64,000 bases of DNA from Dehalobacter sp. DCM (lineage in GTDB: Bacteria > Bacillota > Desulfitobacteriia > Desulfitobacteriales > Syntrophobotulaceae). The first letter of the stretch is position 1. Every line of letters begins with the position of its first letter. A program made the translations under genes and the position numbers. This document shows, piece by piece, positions 10,454 to 18,898 of this stretch. The notes beneath the pieces are model-generated. The model was not told the origin of the DNA and did not search any database. It saw nothing but the letters and a program-made list of their open reading frames with translations. The stretch is from positions 537,501-601,500 of the forward strand of contig NZ_CP092282.1 of assembly GCF_024972775.1 (NCBI RefSeq), given 5' to 3'.

Positions 10454-10559
10454 AACTCGTAGTGCGAGGCACGAAGCTCGAAGTTCGAAACAGAGGGAAT
10501 CGCTGAAGCGATTCCGACTAAGATCGAACATCGAACATCGAATCACGTACATCGAACAC
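10454..10559 (+). other. tRNA spacer with hairpin and ATCGAAC short repeats
   Basis: This 106-nt spacer between tRNA-Val and tRNA-Asp is far longer than the other spacers of the cluster (5-25 nt). It holds a perfect 8-bp hairpin (GGAATCGC TGAA GCGATTCC, 10496-10515). It also holds several copies of ATCGAAC/TTCGAA, the last in the form ATCGAACATCGAACATCGAA. It looks like a small inserted repeat element transcribed within the precursor. No gene is seen. Confidence 0.55.
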
Positions 10560-10635
10560 GGCCCCGTGGTGTAGTGGTTAACATGCCTGCCTGTCACGCA
10601 GGAGATCGTCGGTTCAAGTCCGATCGGGGTCGCCA
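10560..10635 (+). tRNA. tRNA-Asp (GUC)
   Basis: Cloverleaf with acceptor GGCCCCG/CGGGGTC, anticodon stem CCTGC/GCAGG, loop CTGTCAC (anticodon GTC), G discriminator and encoded CCA. The D-arm contains the family-typical GTGTAGTGGTTAACAT. Confidence 0.95.
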
Positions 10636-10649
10636 TATCGCATTATCCT

Positions 10650-10725
<76 letters not shown>

Positions 10726-10732
10726 TGATCAT

Positions 10733-10807
10733 GCGGGTGTAACTCAGTGGTAGAGTGTCACCTTGCCAAGGTGAAAGTCGCGAGTTCGAATCTCGTCACC
10801 CGCTCCA
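10733..10807 (+). tRNA. tRNA-Gly (GCC)
   Basis: Cloverleaf GCGGGTG/CACCCGC with anticodon loop CTTGCCA-type (anticodon GCC), T-arm GCGAG TTCGAAT CTCGT and encoded CCA. Confidence 0.95.
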
Positions 10808-10820
10808 TTTAAATCGTTTT

Positions 10821-10895
<75 letters not shown>

Positions 10896-10898
10896 AAA

Positions 10899-10987
10899 GC
10901 CGAAGTGGCGGAACTGGCAGACGCACGGGACTTAAAATCCCGCGGGGCTTACCCCCCGTACCGGTTCGATTCCGGTCTTCGGCACCA
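10899..10987 (+). tRNA. tRNA-Leu (UAA)
   Basis: Class II tRNA with a long variable arm (GGGGCTTACCCCCC region), acceptor GCCGAAG/CTTCGGC, anticodon loop CTTAAAA (anticodon TAA) and encoded CCA. Confidence 0.95.
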
Positions 10988-10992
10988 TTTAT

Positions 10993-11069
10993 GGGTTTGT
11001 AGCTCAGCTGGTTAGAGTACTGCGTTGACATCGCAGGGGTCGGAGGTTCGAGTCCTCTCAAACCCACCA
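10993..11069 (+). tRNA. tRNA-Val (GAC), integration target
   Basis: Cloverleaf GGGTTTG/CAAACCC with anticodon stem CTGCG/CGCAG, loop TTGACAT (anticodon GAC) and encoded CCA. Its 3' 23 nt (11047-11069) are repeated exactly at 24791-24813 beside an integrase gene, so this gene is the attachment site of the following integrative element. The gene itself is intact. Confidence 0.93.
11047..11069 (+). repeat. attL core (tRNA-Val 3' end)
   Basis: The 23-nt core begins TTCGAGTCCTCTCAAACCC and ends in the encoded CCA. It is identical to 24791-24813. The bases just before it differ (GGAGG versus AGTTGC), which fixes the left edge of the identity. Confidence 0.88.
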
Positions 11070-11070
11070 T

Positions 11071-12928
11071 AATTCGTCTGAAAACCCGCTAACCATGCGG
11101 GTTTGCGGTTTTTTAAAACAGGAAATTCCTGTTTTTTTGTTTATCTGGGGAACAAAAATAACAAAAAAAGAGGGGATCACCCCCTCAACGCCGCCACTAA
11201 CCGTTTGGTTCCTACCATATTGATGGCTCGTCGTAAATTGTAGGCAAGGAAACTAAGCCCCAGCTCGCCTGTGGTTTTTTCTATGCCCTTACATAACAGG
11301 TAATGTGCTCCATGGTACCACTTGACCGTACCAAAAGGATGCTCCGACAGACATAACCGTAATTTTTGCATTGGAATGTCATCGCGAATATGTAGAATCA
11401 CTTTCTTTTTCGTATTGCGTTTGAGAAGCTTGAACGCATTGTAAGGGGTCTCCGACACCGGATACACCTGTAAAGGATGATGGGATGAGCCGTACATCAG
11501 AACAGGAATATATTTCGAATCCGGTCCAAATTGAACCACCTTGTAATTCTTTCCCGAGGTGCAGCGGTTGGTGCAAACCCGGCAAGCATGGCGGTTCTGG
11601 TAACGGGCATTGCCGCCTCTGTGAGTTCGTACCCGAGTTAAAACACAGCCCATAGGGCAGGTCACCGTATCGTTTTCATGGCGGATAAAACAACTGAGCT
11701 GGTCTTGTTCTTGGACTTCAATCTCCATGATGGTGTTTTCGTAACATTGAGGCAGAACGCCGGCTTTAAGACAGCGCTGAATGTCTTCGGGTTTGGTCGA
11801 ATTTCGATCGTCTTCAGAGATGGTGGCTTCTTCATGCTCCAAAACCAACAGACGCTCATCCTTATCGGTTTTAAGCCCGACATGGGGAATAATCCCGTTC
11901 ATCACGCATTGCCTGATCTCCTCTTTGTCGTCATACCCTTTATCTGCGGCGGCATGAATGGTTTCTACACCAAAGGTCTCCTTGGTATTCTGGGCAACTT
12001 TCGTCAGGTAGTTGTAATCGTTGCAGGAATTAGTCACTTCATATTCGGCGATCAGATGACTGGTTTGATCGACCGCCGTTTGCACGTTGTAGCAACAGGC
12101 ATAACCGTCTTTGGTCCGCATCATTCGGGCTTCGGGATCCGTGGTTAAGAGCTGCGTTTCTTCGGATTCCTTTAATTCCTGTAAATAGGTTTCATACAGT
12201 TCCTGACGCTTTTTTAGTTCGGCCAATTTTTCTTTAATTTCGCCGGAAGCGTATTTTGCGGTTCCCGGATCATCCTGATCAGCTTGATCCAGAGCGTTAA
12301 GATAGTTGGTGATGTTTTCTTCGATACGCAAGAGTTTTTTCTTTAAAATTTCTTCATTATACATTTTCTTGCGACCGTTGACGGCTCTGAATTTGGAGCC
12401 GTCGATGGCAATAAGTTCCCGTTCATAGAGTTTAAGATCCAAGCATATTTTAACAAACGCTTTAAAGACGTGTTTGAGCGCTTTAGCATTGTCTTTGCGA
12501 AAGTCGGCGATGGTACGGAAATCGGGTGTGAGGCGGTTTAGAAGATAGAAGAGTTCGATATTGCGTCCGCATTCGGTCATCAGTTTCCGGCTGGAGCGGA
12601 TACGGTTAAAGTAACCGTAGACGTAGAGTTTAAGGAGGGCTTTGGGATCATAGGGAGGCCTGCCGGTGGCAGCCGGGTGGGCATGGGTAATTCCGAGTTC
12701 AGAGAGGTTGAGGTGGTCGATAAAGGCATCAATAACACGCACCGGGTTATTTTCATCGATTAGTTCCTCCAGGGTTGAGGGGAAGAGATGTTGCTGGCTT
12801 CGATCTTCGCCGGAGATGTATCCCATAGTGACCTCCAATAAACGGAAATAAGGTGTTTATAGGAGTATTATAGCATAAAATGGAAAATAATGGAATACAT
12901 CTAAGGGGTTTTCGGACAGTCTGACCAT
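11071..12928 (-). mobile_element. IS1182-family insertion sequence, copy 1
   Basis: The element is about 1.86 kb, identical as far as I can compare to copy 2 at 24815-26672. The ends carry an imperfect inverted repeat: GTCTGAAAACCCGCTA on the left (11076) and its partner ...AAGGGGTTTTCGGAC on the right (12903-12917). ACCAT stands on both sides (11066-11070 and 12924-12928) and may be the target duplication. The left end holds the hairpin AAACCCGCTAACCATGCGGGTTT plus T-run, which now serves as a terminator behind the tRNA cluster. Confidence 0.85.
11177..12838 (-). CDS. IS1182-family transposase, copy 1
   Basis: A 553-residue DDE transposase. The N-terminal domain (YISGEDRSQQHLFPSTLEEL, then RPPYDPKALLKLYVYGY and RSSRKLMTECGRNIEL) is the DUF772-type region typical of IS1182 and IS5-like families. 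The first catalytic Asp is in LIAIDGSKFRA, the second in HAAADKGYDDKEEI, and the glutamate lies in the C-terminal part (about residues 520-540). A cysteine cluster (CPMGC...CRVCTNRC) near residues 395-425 is the usual zinc-binding insertion. The protein is full length and looks active. Its sequence is identical to that of the second copy. Confidence 0.95.
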   Translation of the reverse strand: MEVTMGYISGEDRSQQHLFPSTLEELIDENNPVRVIDAFIDHLNLSELGITHAHPAATGRPPYDPKALLKLYVYGYFNRIRSSRKLMTECGRNIELFYLLNRLTPDFRTIADFRKDNAKALKHVFKAFVKICLDLKLYERELIAIDGSKFRAVNGRKKMYNEEILKKKLLRIEENITNYLNALDQADQDDPGTAKYASGEIKEKLAELKKRQELYETYLQELKESEETQLLTTDPEARMMRTKDGYACCYNVQTAVDQTSHLIAEYEVTNSCNDYNYLTKVAQNTKETFGVETIHAAADKGYDDKEEIRQCVMNGIIPHVGLKTDKDERLLVLEHEEATISEDDRNSTKPEDIQRCLKAGVLPQCYENTIMEIEVQEQDQLSCFIRHENDTVTCPMGCVLTRVRTHRGGNARYQNRHACRVCTNRCTSGKNYKVVQFGPDSKYIPVLMYGSSHHPLQVYPVSETPYNAFKLLKRNTKKKVILHIRDDIPMQKLRLCLSEHPFGTVKWYHGAHYLLCKGIEKTTGELGLSFLAYNLRRAINMVGTKRLVAALRG

Positions 12929-12942
12929 AAATCAAAAACAAG

Positions 12943-12987
12943 AAAACCTTGTAGTCCTTGATATTAGCGGATTTACAAGGTTTTTTT
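12943..12987 (+). terminator. Rho-independent terminator
   Basis: AAAACCTTGTA pairs with TACAAGGTTTT across a 20-nt loop and is followed by a T-run. In the uninterrupted arrangement it would follow tRNA-Val directly, so it may be the terminator brought in or kept at attL. Confidence 0.7.
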
Positions 12988-13060
12988 CTATTATTATGGG
13001 GGTTGGACAACCTATCAAAAACCTAGTAAATATTTGTAAAAATCTACTAGTATTCCTAAG

Positions 13061-13084
13061 TAGATTGACAAAATGACAGACAAA
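13061..13084 (+). repeat. Left arm-type repeat of the integrative element
   Basis: The 24-nt sequence starting TAGATTGACA and ending TGACAGACAAA matches 24720-24743 at 22 of 24 positions in the same orientation. The position near each end fits an integrase arm-binding site; that function is inferred. Confidence 0.6.
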
Positions 13085-13437
13085 AAATTGTCCCTAAAGA
13101 GTATAAACTGTTGGGAATAAAGAATATCGTTTTATTGTTATAAAAGGCTCTTAGAAGTGATTATAGAGCTTTTGAGAGCAAACTAATAATAATACACATC
13201 AAGAGATCCTTACTTGTTATCGAGTGCGAACATAATTCTAATATATCAGTATATATATGGCTTAAAATCTAGCAAAAAGGGTGTTTAACGATATAGTTAC
13301 GATTACTTTTAATTTTTGGATATTATCTTTATACAGAGACATTATGACAGAAGAATAAGGAATCAAATTATTTAGTCGTTGCTAAATTATGTAAGTATGT
13401 TATTATAAGAACAAATAACTTTATATGGAGAAAAATG

Positions 13438-13632
13438 ATGTTTTGGACTATTACAGGTTGGATCATAGCTTTATTAGCTCTCATAGTTAATTATTTGCAG
13501 TTAAAGGAAAATAAAAAACTCAGGGATAAATATGAACTAAATTCAATTAAAAATAAGGGCATTATGGAAAATTCAATACAGCAATCACATTCTGGTAAAG
13601 GTGATAATATTGTCCAAGGAAGTAGAAAATGA
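13438..13632 (+). CDS. Small membrane protein of the ABC-3C locus
   Basis: The 64-residue product has one N-terminal membrane helix (about residues 4-20), a charged stretch (LKENKKLRDKYELN) and a C-terminal tail with SHSGKGDNIVQGS. That tail resembles the opening of the next protein (NHDGDGDNIFIQGD). G-x-GDNI motifs of this kind are seen in effector-associated proteins of bacterial conflict systems. The stop codon overlaps the next start (ATGA), so the two are translationally coupled. GGAG at 13427-13430 favours the ATG at 13438 over 13435. It is likely the membrane or effector partner of the locus; exact role unknown. Confidence 0.6.
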   Translation: MFWTITGWIIALLALIVNYLQLKENKKLRDKYELNSIKNKGIMENSIQQSHSGKGDNIVQGSRK

Positions 13633-14198
13633 TTACTCAAAATCACGATGGAGATGGAGATAATATTTTTATTCAAGGGGATGCTATTTTTAAAACAATT
13701 CAAAAGCACCCCACTATTCTTGCTGAGATCATTAACCAATTAGGTGATAGATTATTTGATCATAGCAGTGAAATTGAAAATGATATTTCTGAATTCGATA
13801 TTGATGGCAAAATTGAATATAACAATGTTGTTAGATACAAATACATAATTGATGAATATATGGTTTACCAAGGGAAATTAAATTCAATATACAAAGAACT
13901 TGATGATCAAGGCAGTAGTAAAAAGTTAATTCTTTTTAAAAATATCGAACTCTGCTATATTAAAGCAAAGAGCACTTATTTAGATAGAGATAGAGAAGCA
14001 GATGAAGAAGATATTAAAATAATTAAAAGGTTTGCAGATGAAATTCTAGCGACTGTTGAAGATGAACTGCTTCAAGTATTATTAATGAGCAGCAATAATC
14101 AACAATACTTAGAAGCTAATCGAGTAGGATTAGCAATTATATTAGTAGATGCTTTTATGCGTTGTAAAATTTTAGAGGAGCCGCCTAAAAGATGCTAG
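13629..14198 (+). CDS. ABC-3C system C-terminal-domain-type protein
   Basis: A 189-residue, mostly helical, acidic protein with no membrane segment. The N-terminus repeats the GDGDNI theme of the preceding small membrane protein. I do not recognise a catalytic motif. Its position directly upstream of a middle-component-like gene and a DUF2326-type ATPase matches the order of ABC-three-component defence operons, in which one protein carries a conserved helical C-terminal domain that contacts the ATPase. It overlaps its upstream neighbour by four bases and the downstream one by seven. Family membership rests on context more than on sequence, so confidence is moderate. Confidence 0.5.
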   Translation: MITQNHDGDGDNIFIQGDAIFKTIQKHPTILAEIINQLGDRLFDHSSEIENDISEFDIDGKIEYNNVVRYKYIIDEYMVYQGKLNSIYKELDDQGSSKKLILFKNIELCYIKAKSTYLDRDREADEEDIKIIKRFADEILATVEDELLQVLLMSSNNQQYLEANRVGLAIILVDAFMRCKILEEPPKRC

Positions 14199-14420
14199 TA
14201 TCACAAGATATTAATCCAACAAAAAGCTTATATTATATTGGGGCAAAACTGCTAGAAGTTATAAATAGACAAGGAAGTAATAATGATTTAATTCAGCTAT
14301 TTTGAGTTTATACAAGAAAACAAAATTTCCTTTCACTTATTTGTTTTAGCTTTAGACTGGTTATTTCTTATTCAAATTATTGAGTCTGATGAAAAGGGAA
14401 ATATAGTGATATGTTCATAA
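14192..14420 (+). pseudogene. Frameshifted ABC-3C middle component (MC6-like)
   Basis: From the ATG at 14192 the frame reads MLVSQDINPTKSLYYIGAKL and on to NNDLIQLF, then stops at 14304. Shifting frame near 14298-14303 gives FEFIQENKISFHLFVLAL followed by DWLFLIQIIESDEKGNIVIC and a stop at 14420. Together the two halves make a protein of about 75 residues with the look of the small helical middle component of ABC-3C systems (N-terminal 'PxxSLYxIGAxLLE', C-terminal 'FxLALDWLFLIxxI'). The second half overlaps the ATPase start by ten bases, as in intact operons. A base gain or loss is the simplest explanation. Programmed frameshifting is possible but no slippery heptamer is obvious. Confidence 0.6.
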
Positions 14421-15424
14421 AACAATTATTAATTAAACATGGTAGTAAAATAATTCGCAAAATAGACTTTCATAACGGACTAAATCTCATCATAGATGAA
14501 ACCGAATCAGAAAATCTGCAAGATACAGGGAACAATGTTGGTAAAACAACAGTATTAAGACTAATTGATTATTGTTTAGGTAGTGATGGTAAAAATATTT
14601 ATAAAGACCCTGAATTTCCTGAGAAGTCTAATAGTCAAATAGAAGAATTTTTGACGAATAACAATGTAATTATTACCTTGGTACTGAAGGAAAAATTAGA
14701 AAACATAAAATCTAAGGAAATTATAATAGAGAGAAACTTTTTAAAATATAGAGATAAAAGACAAACAATAAATGGAATAGATTACAAAAACAAAGATTTT
14801 GAGGCTAAACTAAAGGAACTTATTTTTCTTACTAGTGTTGAAAAGCCTACATTGAGACAGATAATTTCGAAAAACATTAGAGACGAAAAAAACAAACTAT
14901 TTAATACATTAAAGGTATTGCATCCAAGCACTACTATGGAACAATATGAGGCCTTATATTTCTTTTGGTTTGGAATAGAGACAAACAACGCTGATAAGAA
15001 ACAAAGGCTTACCGAAGCAAAGAAATTAGAAGAAAAAATAATCTCACGTCTACGTAAAGAGAATACTGAATCAGAAATTAAGCAAGCATTAGTAGTAATA
15101 AGCCGTGATATTAATGAATTAGAAAGTGAAAAGAAGCATTTTAATCTGAAGGATAATTATGAAGATGAAATAAACAAAATACACATTATCAAAGCAAAAC
15201 TAAATCAATTCACTACAGAAATTGGCAGGCTAGAAATTAGGAAAAATTTAATTAATGAAAGTAAACAGGATTTAGAGAGTGAGATTTTACATTACGATAT
15301 TTCAATTCTTGAAGAATTATATAAATCTGTAAAAAAATACATTCCACAATTACACAAAACTTACGAAGAATTAGTTCAATTCCATAATGCTATGCTAAAG
15401 AACAAAATTAGTTTTATTACTAAA
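14411..15424 (+). pseudogene. ABC-3C ATPase (DUF2326-type), N-terminal part
   Basis: Residues 1-338 of an SMC-like ABC ATPase. The N-terminal ABC half is clear: FHNGLNLIID, the Walker A GNNVGKTT at about 40-47, then LRLIDYCLG, followed by a long charged coiled coil (about 195-338). The reading frame is cut by the IS21-type element at 15425. The true C-terminal half resumes at 18199. Joining base 15424 to base 18199 gives a single open frame (...KISFITK + ELPQLEDRL...) of 564 codons. In the present state translation would run 40 codons into the insertion sequence and stop, giving a protein without Walker B, hence inactive. Confidence 0.8.
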
Positions 15425-15736
15425 TGCGTATTTCGGCGTATCCGGACAGGCATTCCGGAGGCATCCGGACACCGTTCCGGAATTATCCGGACAGTAAACC
15501 GGGAACATCCGGACACTTTGTCGGTTAGTTGTTCATGTAATTTGTAGTAGCCCCTAATGCCTTGAAGCATACCCCAAATTATGGATATGGTCAACAAGAA
15601 CCTTCGCCGTCGTGGTTGTGTAGAGTGTGGTCAGGCTCTTTTAAGGAATACCTCATACTGCCTGTCCAAGCTTTGTGGTCAACCTGGAGCGCAGCGTAAG
15701 GTTGTCCACAAAGCGGCACTATCCATAACCGGTTTC

Positions 15737-16489
15737 CTAAGACGACAGATCCTTGATCATCTTTTTGGCAGTCACTTCTCTCATGGATATTTTGGAATCC
15801 AGAGGCAGGATGTACGCATTATGGATCACACGGTCCATAATGGCGTCAGCAATTGTTGGGTCCGGGAACAGATCATACCATAGCGTATGGGAAACCTGTC
15901 CGGATAGCACCATAGAACCTTTGTTGTAACGGCTTTCAGCGATTTCCAGGATGTCTCGACTTTCTTCAAGCGAGTAAGCTTTCAGACCAATGTCGTCGAG
16001 GATCAAGAGCTTGATGTTCTGAAGACTCGACATATACCGGCTATACCGGTTTTCCTGTTTTGCTTCCTGAATTTCTAAAAGTAATTCAGGCATTCGGAAA
16101 TATTTAGCGGGATAACCCTGCCTACAGGCACTATTCCCTATGGCGCAGGCGATATACGATTTACCGCTTCCCGTTTTGCCTGAAATAACAACGTTGAGTT
16201 TCTGCTCAATAAAAGCGCACGTCGCCAGTGTCTGGATAGTCTTTTTGTCAATGGTTCGATCGACGGTGTAGTCAATATCTTCAATGCAGGCATCCATGCC
16301 AAGCGTTGCCTGGCGTAAAAGCCTCCCGATCCGGGCATTTTTCTTAGACAGCCACTCTCTTTCTACCATGAGTCCCAGACGATCTTCGAAGGAAAGTTCT
16401 CTCAAATGAACATTCGGATCACTGAACATTTCGGCCATGACTTTAAGCTTTAAACTTTTCAGTTTCTCTACGGTAGGATTGTTAAGCAT
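15737..16489 (-). CDS. istB: IS21 helper ATPase IstB
   Basis: IstB is the AAA+ (DnaA/DnaC-like) helper that selects and remodels target DNA for the IstA transposase. The 250-residue product has Walker A GKTGSGKS (about 104-111), Walker B LLILDDIG and a sensor region SGQVSHTLW. I start it at the ATG at 16489, which is preceded by GGGAGGTGG in the coding strand, rather than at the longer in-frame start at 16540, which would overlap istA by 59 bases. With this start, the overlap with the istA end is eight bases, the coupling normal for IS21. Confidence 0.93.
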   Translation of the reverse strand: MLNNPTVEKLKSLKLKVMAEMFSDPNVHLRELSFEDRLGLMVEREWLSKKNARIGRLLRQATLGMDACIEDIDYTVDRTIDKKTIQTLATCAFIEQKLNVVISGKTGSGKSYIACAIGNSACRQGYPAKYFRMPELLLEIQEAKQENRYSRYMSSLQNIKLLILDDIGLKAYSLEESRDILEIAESRYNKGSMVLSGQVSHTLWYDLFPDPTIADAIMDRVIHNAYILPLDSKISMREVTAKKMIKDLSS

Positions 16490-18017
16490 GGATGCCACCT
16501 CCCGCATAGGAACGGCTTCCACGGACGTTAGCATGCGCAATGATCTTGCATTCTTCTGCCTTTAGAGCTTTTGCGGTTACCTGTTTCAGGATGATGTTGA
16601 AGTACTTGAAAGTGTAAGTCCTTTTAGCAAGTGCTTCTTCACTGGCTTTTTCCATAGACTCAGATGGATAGCTTTTACTCAGTCTCATGATACCCATACA
16701 AGCTCGGTAGGTTTGCACTGGATATTCCCGGCTTTCAAGGACGTGTTTAATGAGTTCCAGAGTGTTCGGACCGATTGTTTTGGCCCAGGACAGAAAACGC
16801 TCTGAACTCCAGCCCGAGACGGCTTTATGTCCCTCCGGCATATGATCCGGCAGTGTCATATAGCGTTTGTAGTGGTTGTTGTTCCTTGAGAAGACGGCGA
16901 TTCGTTCGCCGCTCACATAAATCTCAATGGTTTTGGAGGTGGCCCGGATGGAGCATTTCTGCCCAACATAGGTGTAGGGGACGCTGTAGAAGAATCCCTC
17001 ATAATCCACATGGTAATTAAACTGGATTTTGGTCTCTTTCCACTCGGCAAATTCATATTTTCCTGCAGGCAATGACTGCAAACAAGGTTTGTCGATCTTC
17101 TCAAAGGCACTAAGACGGTTGCCATCCATCTTTTGAAAAGGCCGCACGATGAACTTGACCAGTTCTTCTTTTATCGCCTGGTTGAGCTCATACAGACTGA
17201 AAAATTGCCTATTTCTTAAAGCCGCGATGATCTTTCTGGAGACATTGCCAACCATATTCTCATCCGCTGCTTTGTCCTTTGGCTTGGCTGCCCTGGCAGG
17301 TATGATCGTTGTTCTGTAAAACCGGGCCATTTCGTTGTAACTCTTGTTGAGCACCGGATCGAACCGGTCAGGTGTCGTGACGGCGGTCTTTGTATTATCC
17401 GGGATCGTTACTTTCGGGACCCCGCCATAGTATTCATACGCTCTGACATGGGCGTCGATCCAACTCGGCAGCTTCATGTCGCCGTAGGCATAAACAAAGG
17501 GGTAAGCACTAGCCGGGAGCACCGCTACGAAAAGGTAAACGGTCTTGATTTCCCCGGTTTCCGGATCCACATAAGCCATGGTTTGGCCGGCCCAGTCGAC
17601 CTGCATTTCTTCGCCCGCTTTGTGTTCGATATGCATGGTGAGCTGATTGGCCTTCTTGAATTTCCGGTAACGGTCGCAAAACTGCGTGTACATGATGCCG
17701 TCGGGATGCTTATGTTTATATTCTTCCCAGAGAAGCATCAGGGTGACACTTCTTCGCTTCATCTCATAGAAAACGTATTCCATATCCGGTTCGGGCATTG
17801 TATGTTTACTGGTTATCGGCGGATAAAGTAGTGACAGCAATTGCTTGTCCGTAAGGGTTACGGGCCATGTGACTCCGGCATTTTCTGCTCTTTCAAGTAC
17901 TTCAGATACGGTGGATTTGCCGCAATCGCAGGATTTCCCGATTTCTCTCAAGGATAGACCGACTTCATGTTTTAATCTTAAGATTTCTTTGACTTTCAGC
18001 ACTTCGAGCCTCCTCAT
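16482..18017 (-). CDS. istA: IS21 transposase IstA
   Basis: A 511-residue DDE transposase of the IS21 family. The N-terminal helix-turn-helix (LSLREIGKSCDCGKSTVSEVLERA, about residues 16-40) is followed by the integrase core with MQVDWAGQTM (first Asp), VTIPDNTKTAV (second Asp) and an E in KAADENMVGN (third acidic residue). A basic C-terminal domain binds the terminal repeats. The ribosome site AAAGGGG precedes the ATG. The gene is intact. Confidence 0.94.
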   Translation of the reverse strand: MRRLEVLKVKEILRLKHEVGLSLREIGKSCDCGKSTVSEVLERAENAGVTWPVTLTDKQLLSLLYPPITSKHTMPEPDMEYVFYEMKRRSVTLMLLWEEYKHKHPDGIMYTQFCDRYRKFKKANQLTMHIEHKAGEEMQVDWAGQTMAYVDPETGEIKTVYLFVAVLPASAYPFVYAYGDMKLPSWIDAHVRAYEYYGGVPKVTIPDNTKTAVTTPDRFDPVLNKSYNEMARFYRTTIIPARAAKPKDKAADENMVGNVSRKIIAALRNRQFFSLYELNQAIKEELVKFIVRPFQKMDGNRLSAFEKIDKPCLQSLPAGKYEFAEWKETKIQFNYHVDYEGFFYSVPYTYVGQKCSIRATSKTIEIYVSGERIAVFSRNNNHYKRYMTLPDHMPEGHKAVSGWSSERFLSWAKTIGPNTLELIKHVLESREYPVQTYRACMGIMRLSKSYPSESMEKASEEALAKRTYTFKYFNIILKQVTAKALKAEECKIIAHANVRGSRSYAGGGIHA

Positions 18018-18198
18018 CGTGTTGCCCCTTTCTTTCTTCTAAAGAAAGGGTACCAGTTAGTTTACTAACTCGACAAGGTGTCCGGATGCTGCCGAAATAC
18101 TGTCCGGATAATTCCGTTTTACTGTCCGGATGTGTCCGTTACGCTGTCCGGATACTGCCGGAATCGGTGTCCGGATGTGTCCGAAATATGCAACTAAA

Positions 18199-18879
18199 GA
18201 ATTGCCTCAATTAGAGGATCGATTGATTTATTTACATAACCAAATAGAACAGCTTTCAAAAGAAGAAAAAGAGATCACTATAAAATTGGAAAAAATAGGA
18301 TATATCGATGAGTTAGAAGAAATCATAAAAAAATTGAATGATAAATATGAACAAAAGGGAAGATATGAAGAACAGCTCGATCAATGGGAAAGGTCAATAG
18401 AGACCTTAGACAGTATTGAGTTAGAATTAAAGGATATTAATAATGGAATAGCATCACTAGATAAGTCGTTAGATAATAGAATAAAGAGTTTTAATAAATA
18501 TTTTTCTAAACTTTCAGAGCGACTATATAATGAACAATTTATTCTAAGTTATGACAGGAATGAGAGAGCTTATCAACTAAAGATAAGTAGTATAAGTGGT
18601 AATTTAGGAACAGGAAAAAAGAAAGGACAGATTGCTGCATTTGACTTTGCATACATTCAATTTTGCGAAGAAAATGAAATACCATGTCTGCATTTCATTC
18701 TTCATGATCAAATAGAAAATATGCATGATAATCAGTTAATTACTTTATCTACAATAGCAAATGAAACAAATAGCCAGCTTGTGCTACCAGTATTATTGGA
18801 TAAGTTACCAAATAATATTGATGTAAAAAAATATAAAGTATTATCCTTATCTCAAGAAAATAAACTATTCAAAGTTTAG
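18199..18879 (+). pseudogene. ABC-3C ATPase (DUF2326-type), C-terminal part
   Basis: Residues 339-564 of the interrupted ATPase. The rest of the coiled coil (about 339-430) leads into the C-terminal ABC half: ISGNLGTGKKKGQIAAFDFA corresponds to the signature region, and PCLHFILHDQIENMHDNQL is the Walker B-like/DUF2326 stretch, after which the protein ends with LSLSQENKLFKV. No start codon with a ribosome site exists at the 5' edge, so it is unlikely to be expressed alone. In the current arrangement the frame extends upstream into the insertion sequence. Confidence 0.78.
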
Positions 18880-18898
18880 AGTTAAGCCTAAGACTGAT

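Larger units (their letters stand above)
12929..13437 (+). other. Left-end non-coding region of the element
   Basis: About 500 AT-rich bases without a convincing gene. It begins with a terminator hairpin (12943-12987), then carries the 24-nt arm-type repeat (13061-13084) that recurs beside the integrase. The rest is AT-rich sequence with several promoter-like TATAAT words leading into the ABC-3C operon. No further structure was recognised. Confidence 0.6.
15425..18192 (-). mobile_element. IS21-family insertion sequence
   Basis: The element is 2,768 bp. Its terminal inverted repeats start TGCGTATTTCGG on the left and TGCATATTTCGG on the right (read inward), each followed by several GTCCGGAxA-type sub-repeats (TATCCGGACAGG, ATCCGGACACC), the multiple terminal repeats known from IS21 elements. 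It is flanked by the 6-bp direct repeat ACTAAA (15419-15424 and 18193-18198). It carries istA and istB on the minus strand. The intact genes and exact target duplication indicate a recent insertion. Confidence 0.92.

Noticed and set aside
11678-12148. 156-codon frame opposite the IS1182 transposase
   Set aside because: An antisense shadow of the transposase, repeated identically in copy 2 only because the whole IS is identical.
15581-15883. 100-codon plus-strand frame inside the IS21 element
   Set aside because: It lies across the end of istB in antisense with no homology that I can see.
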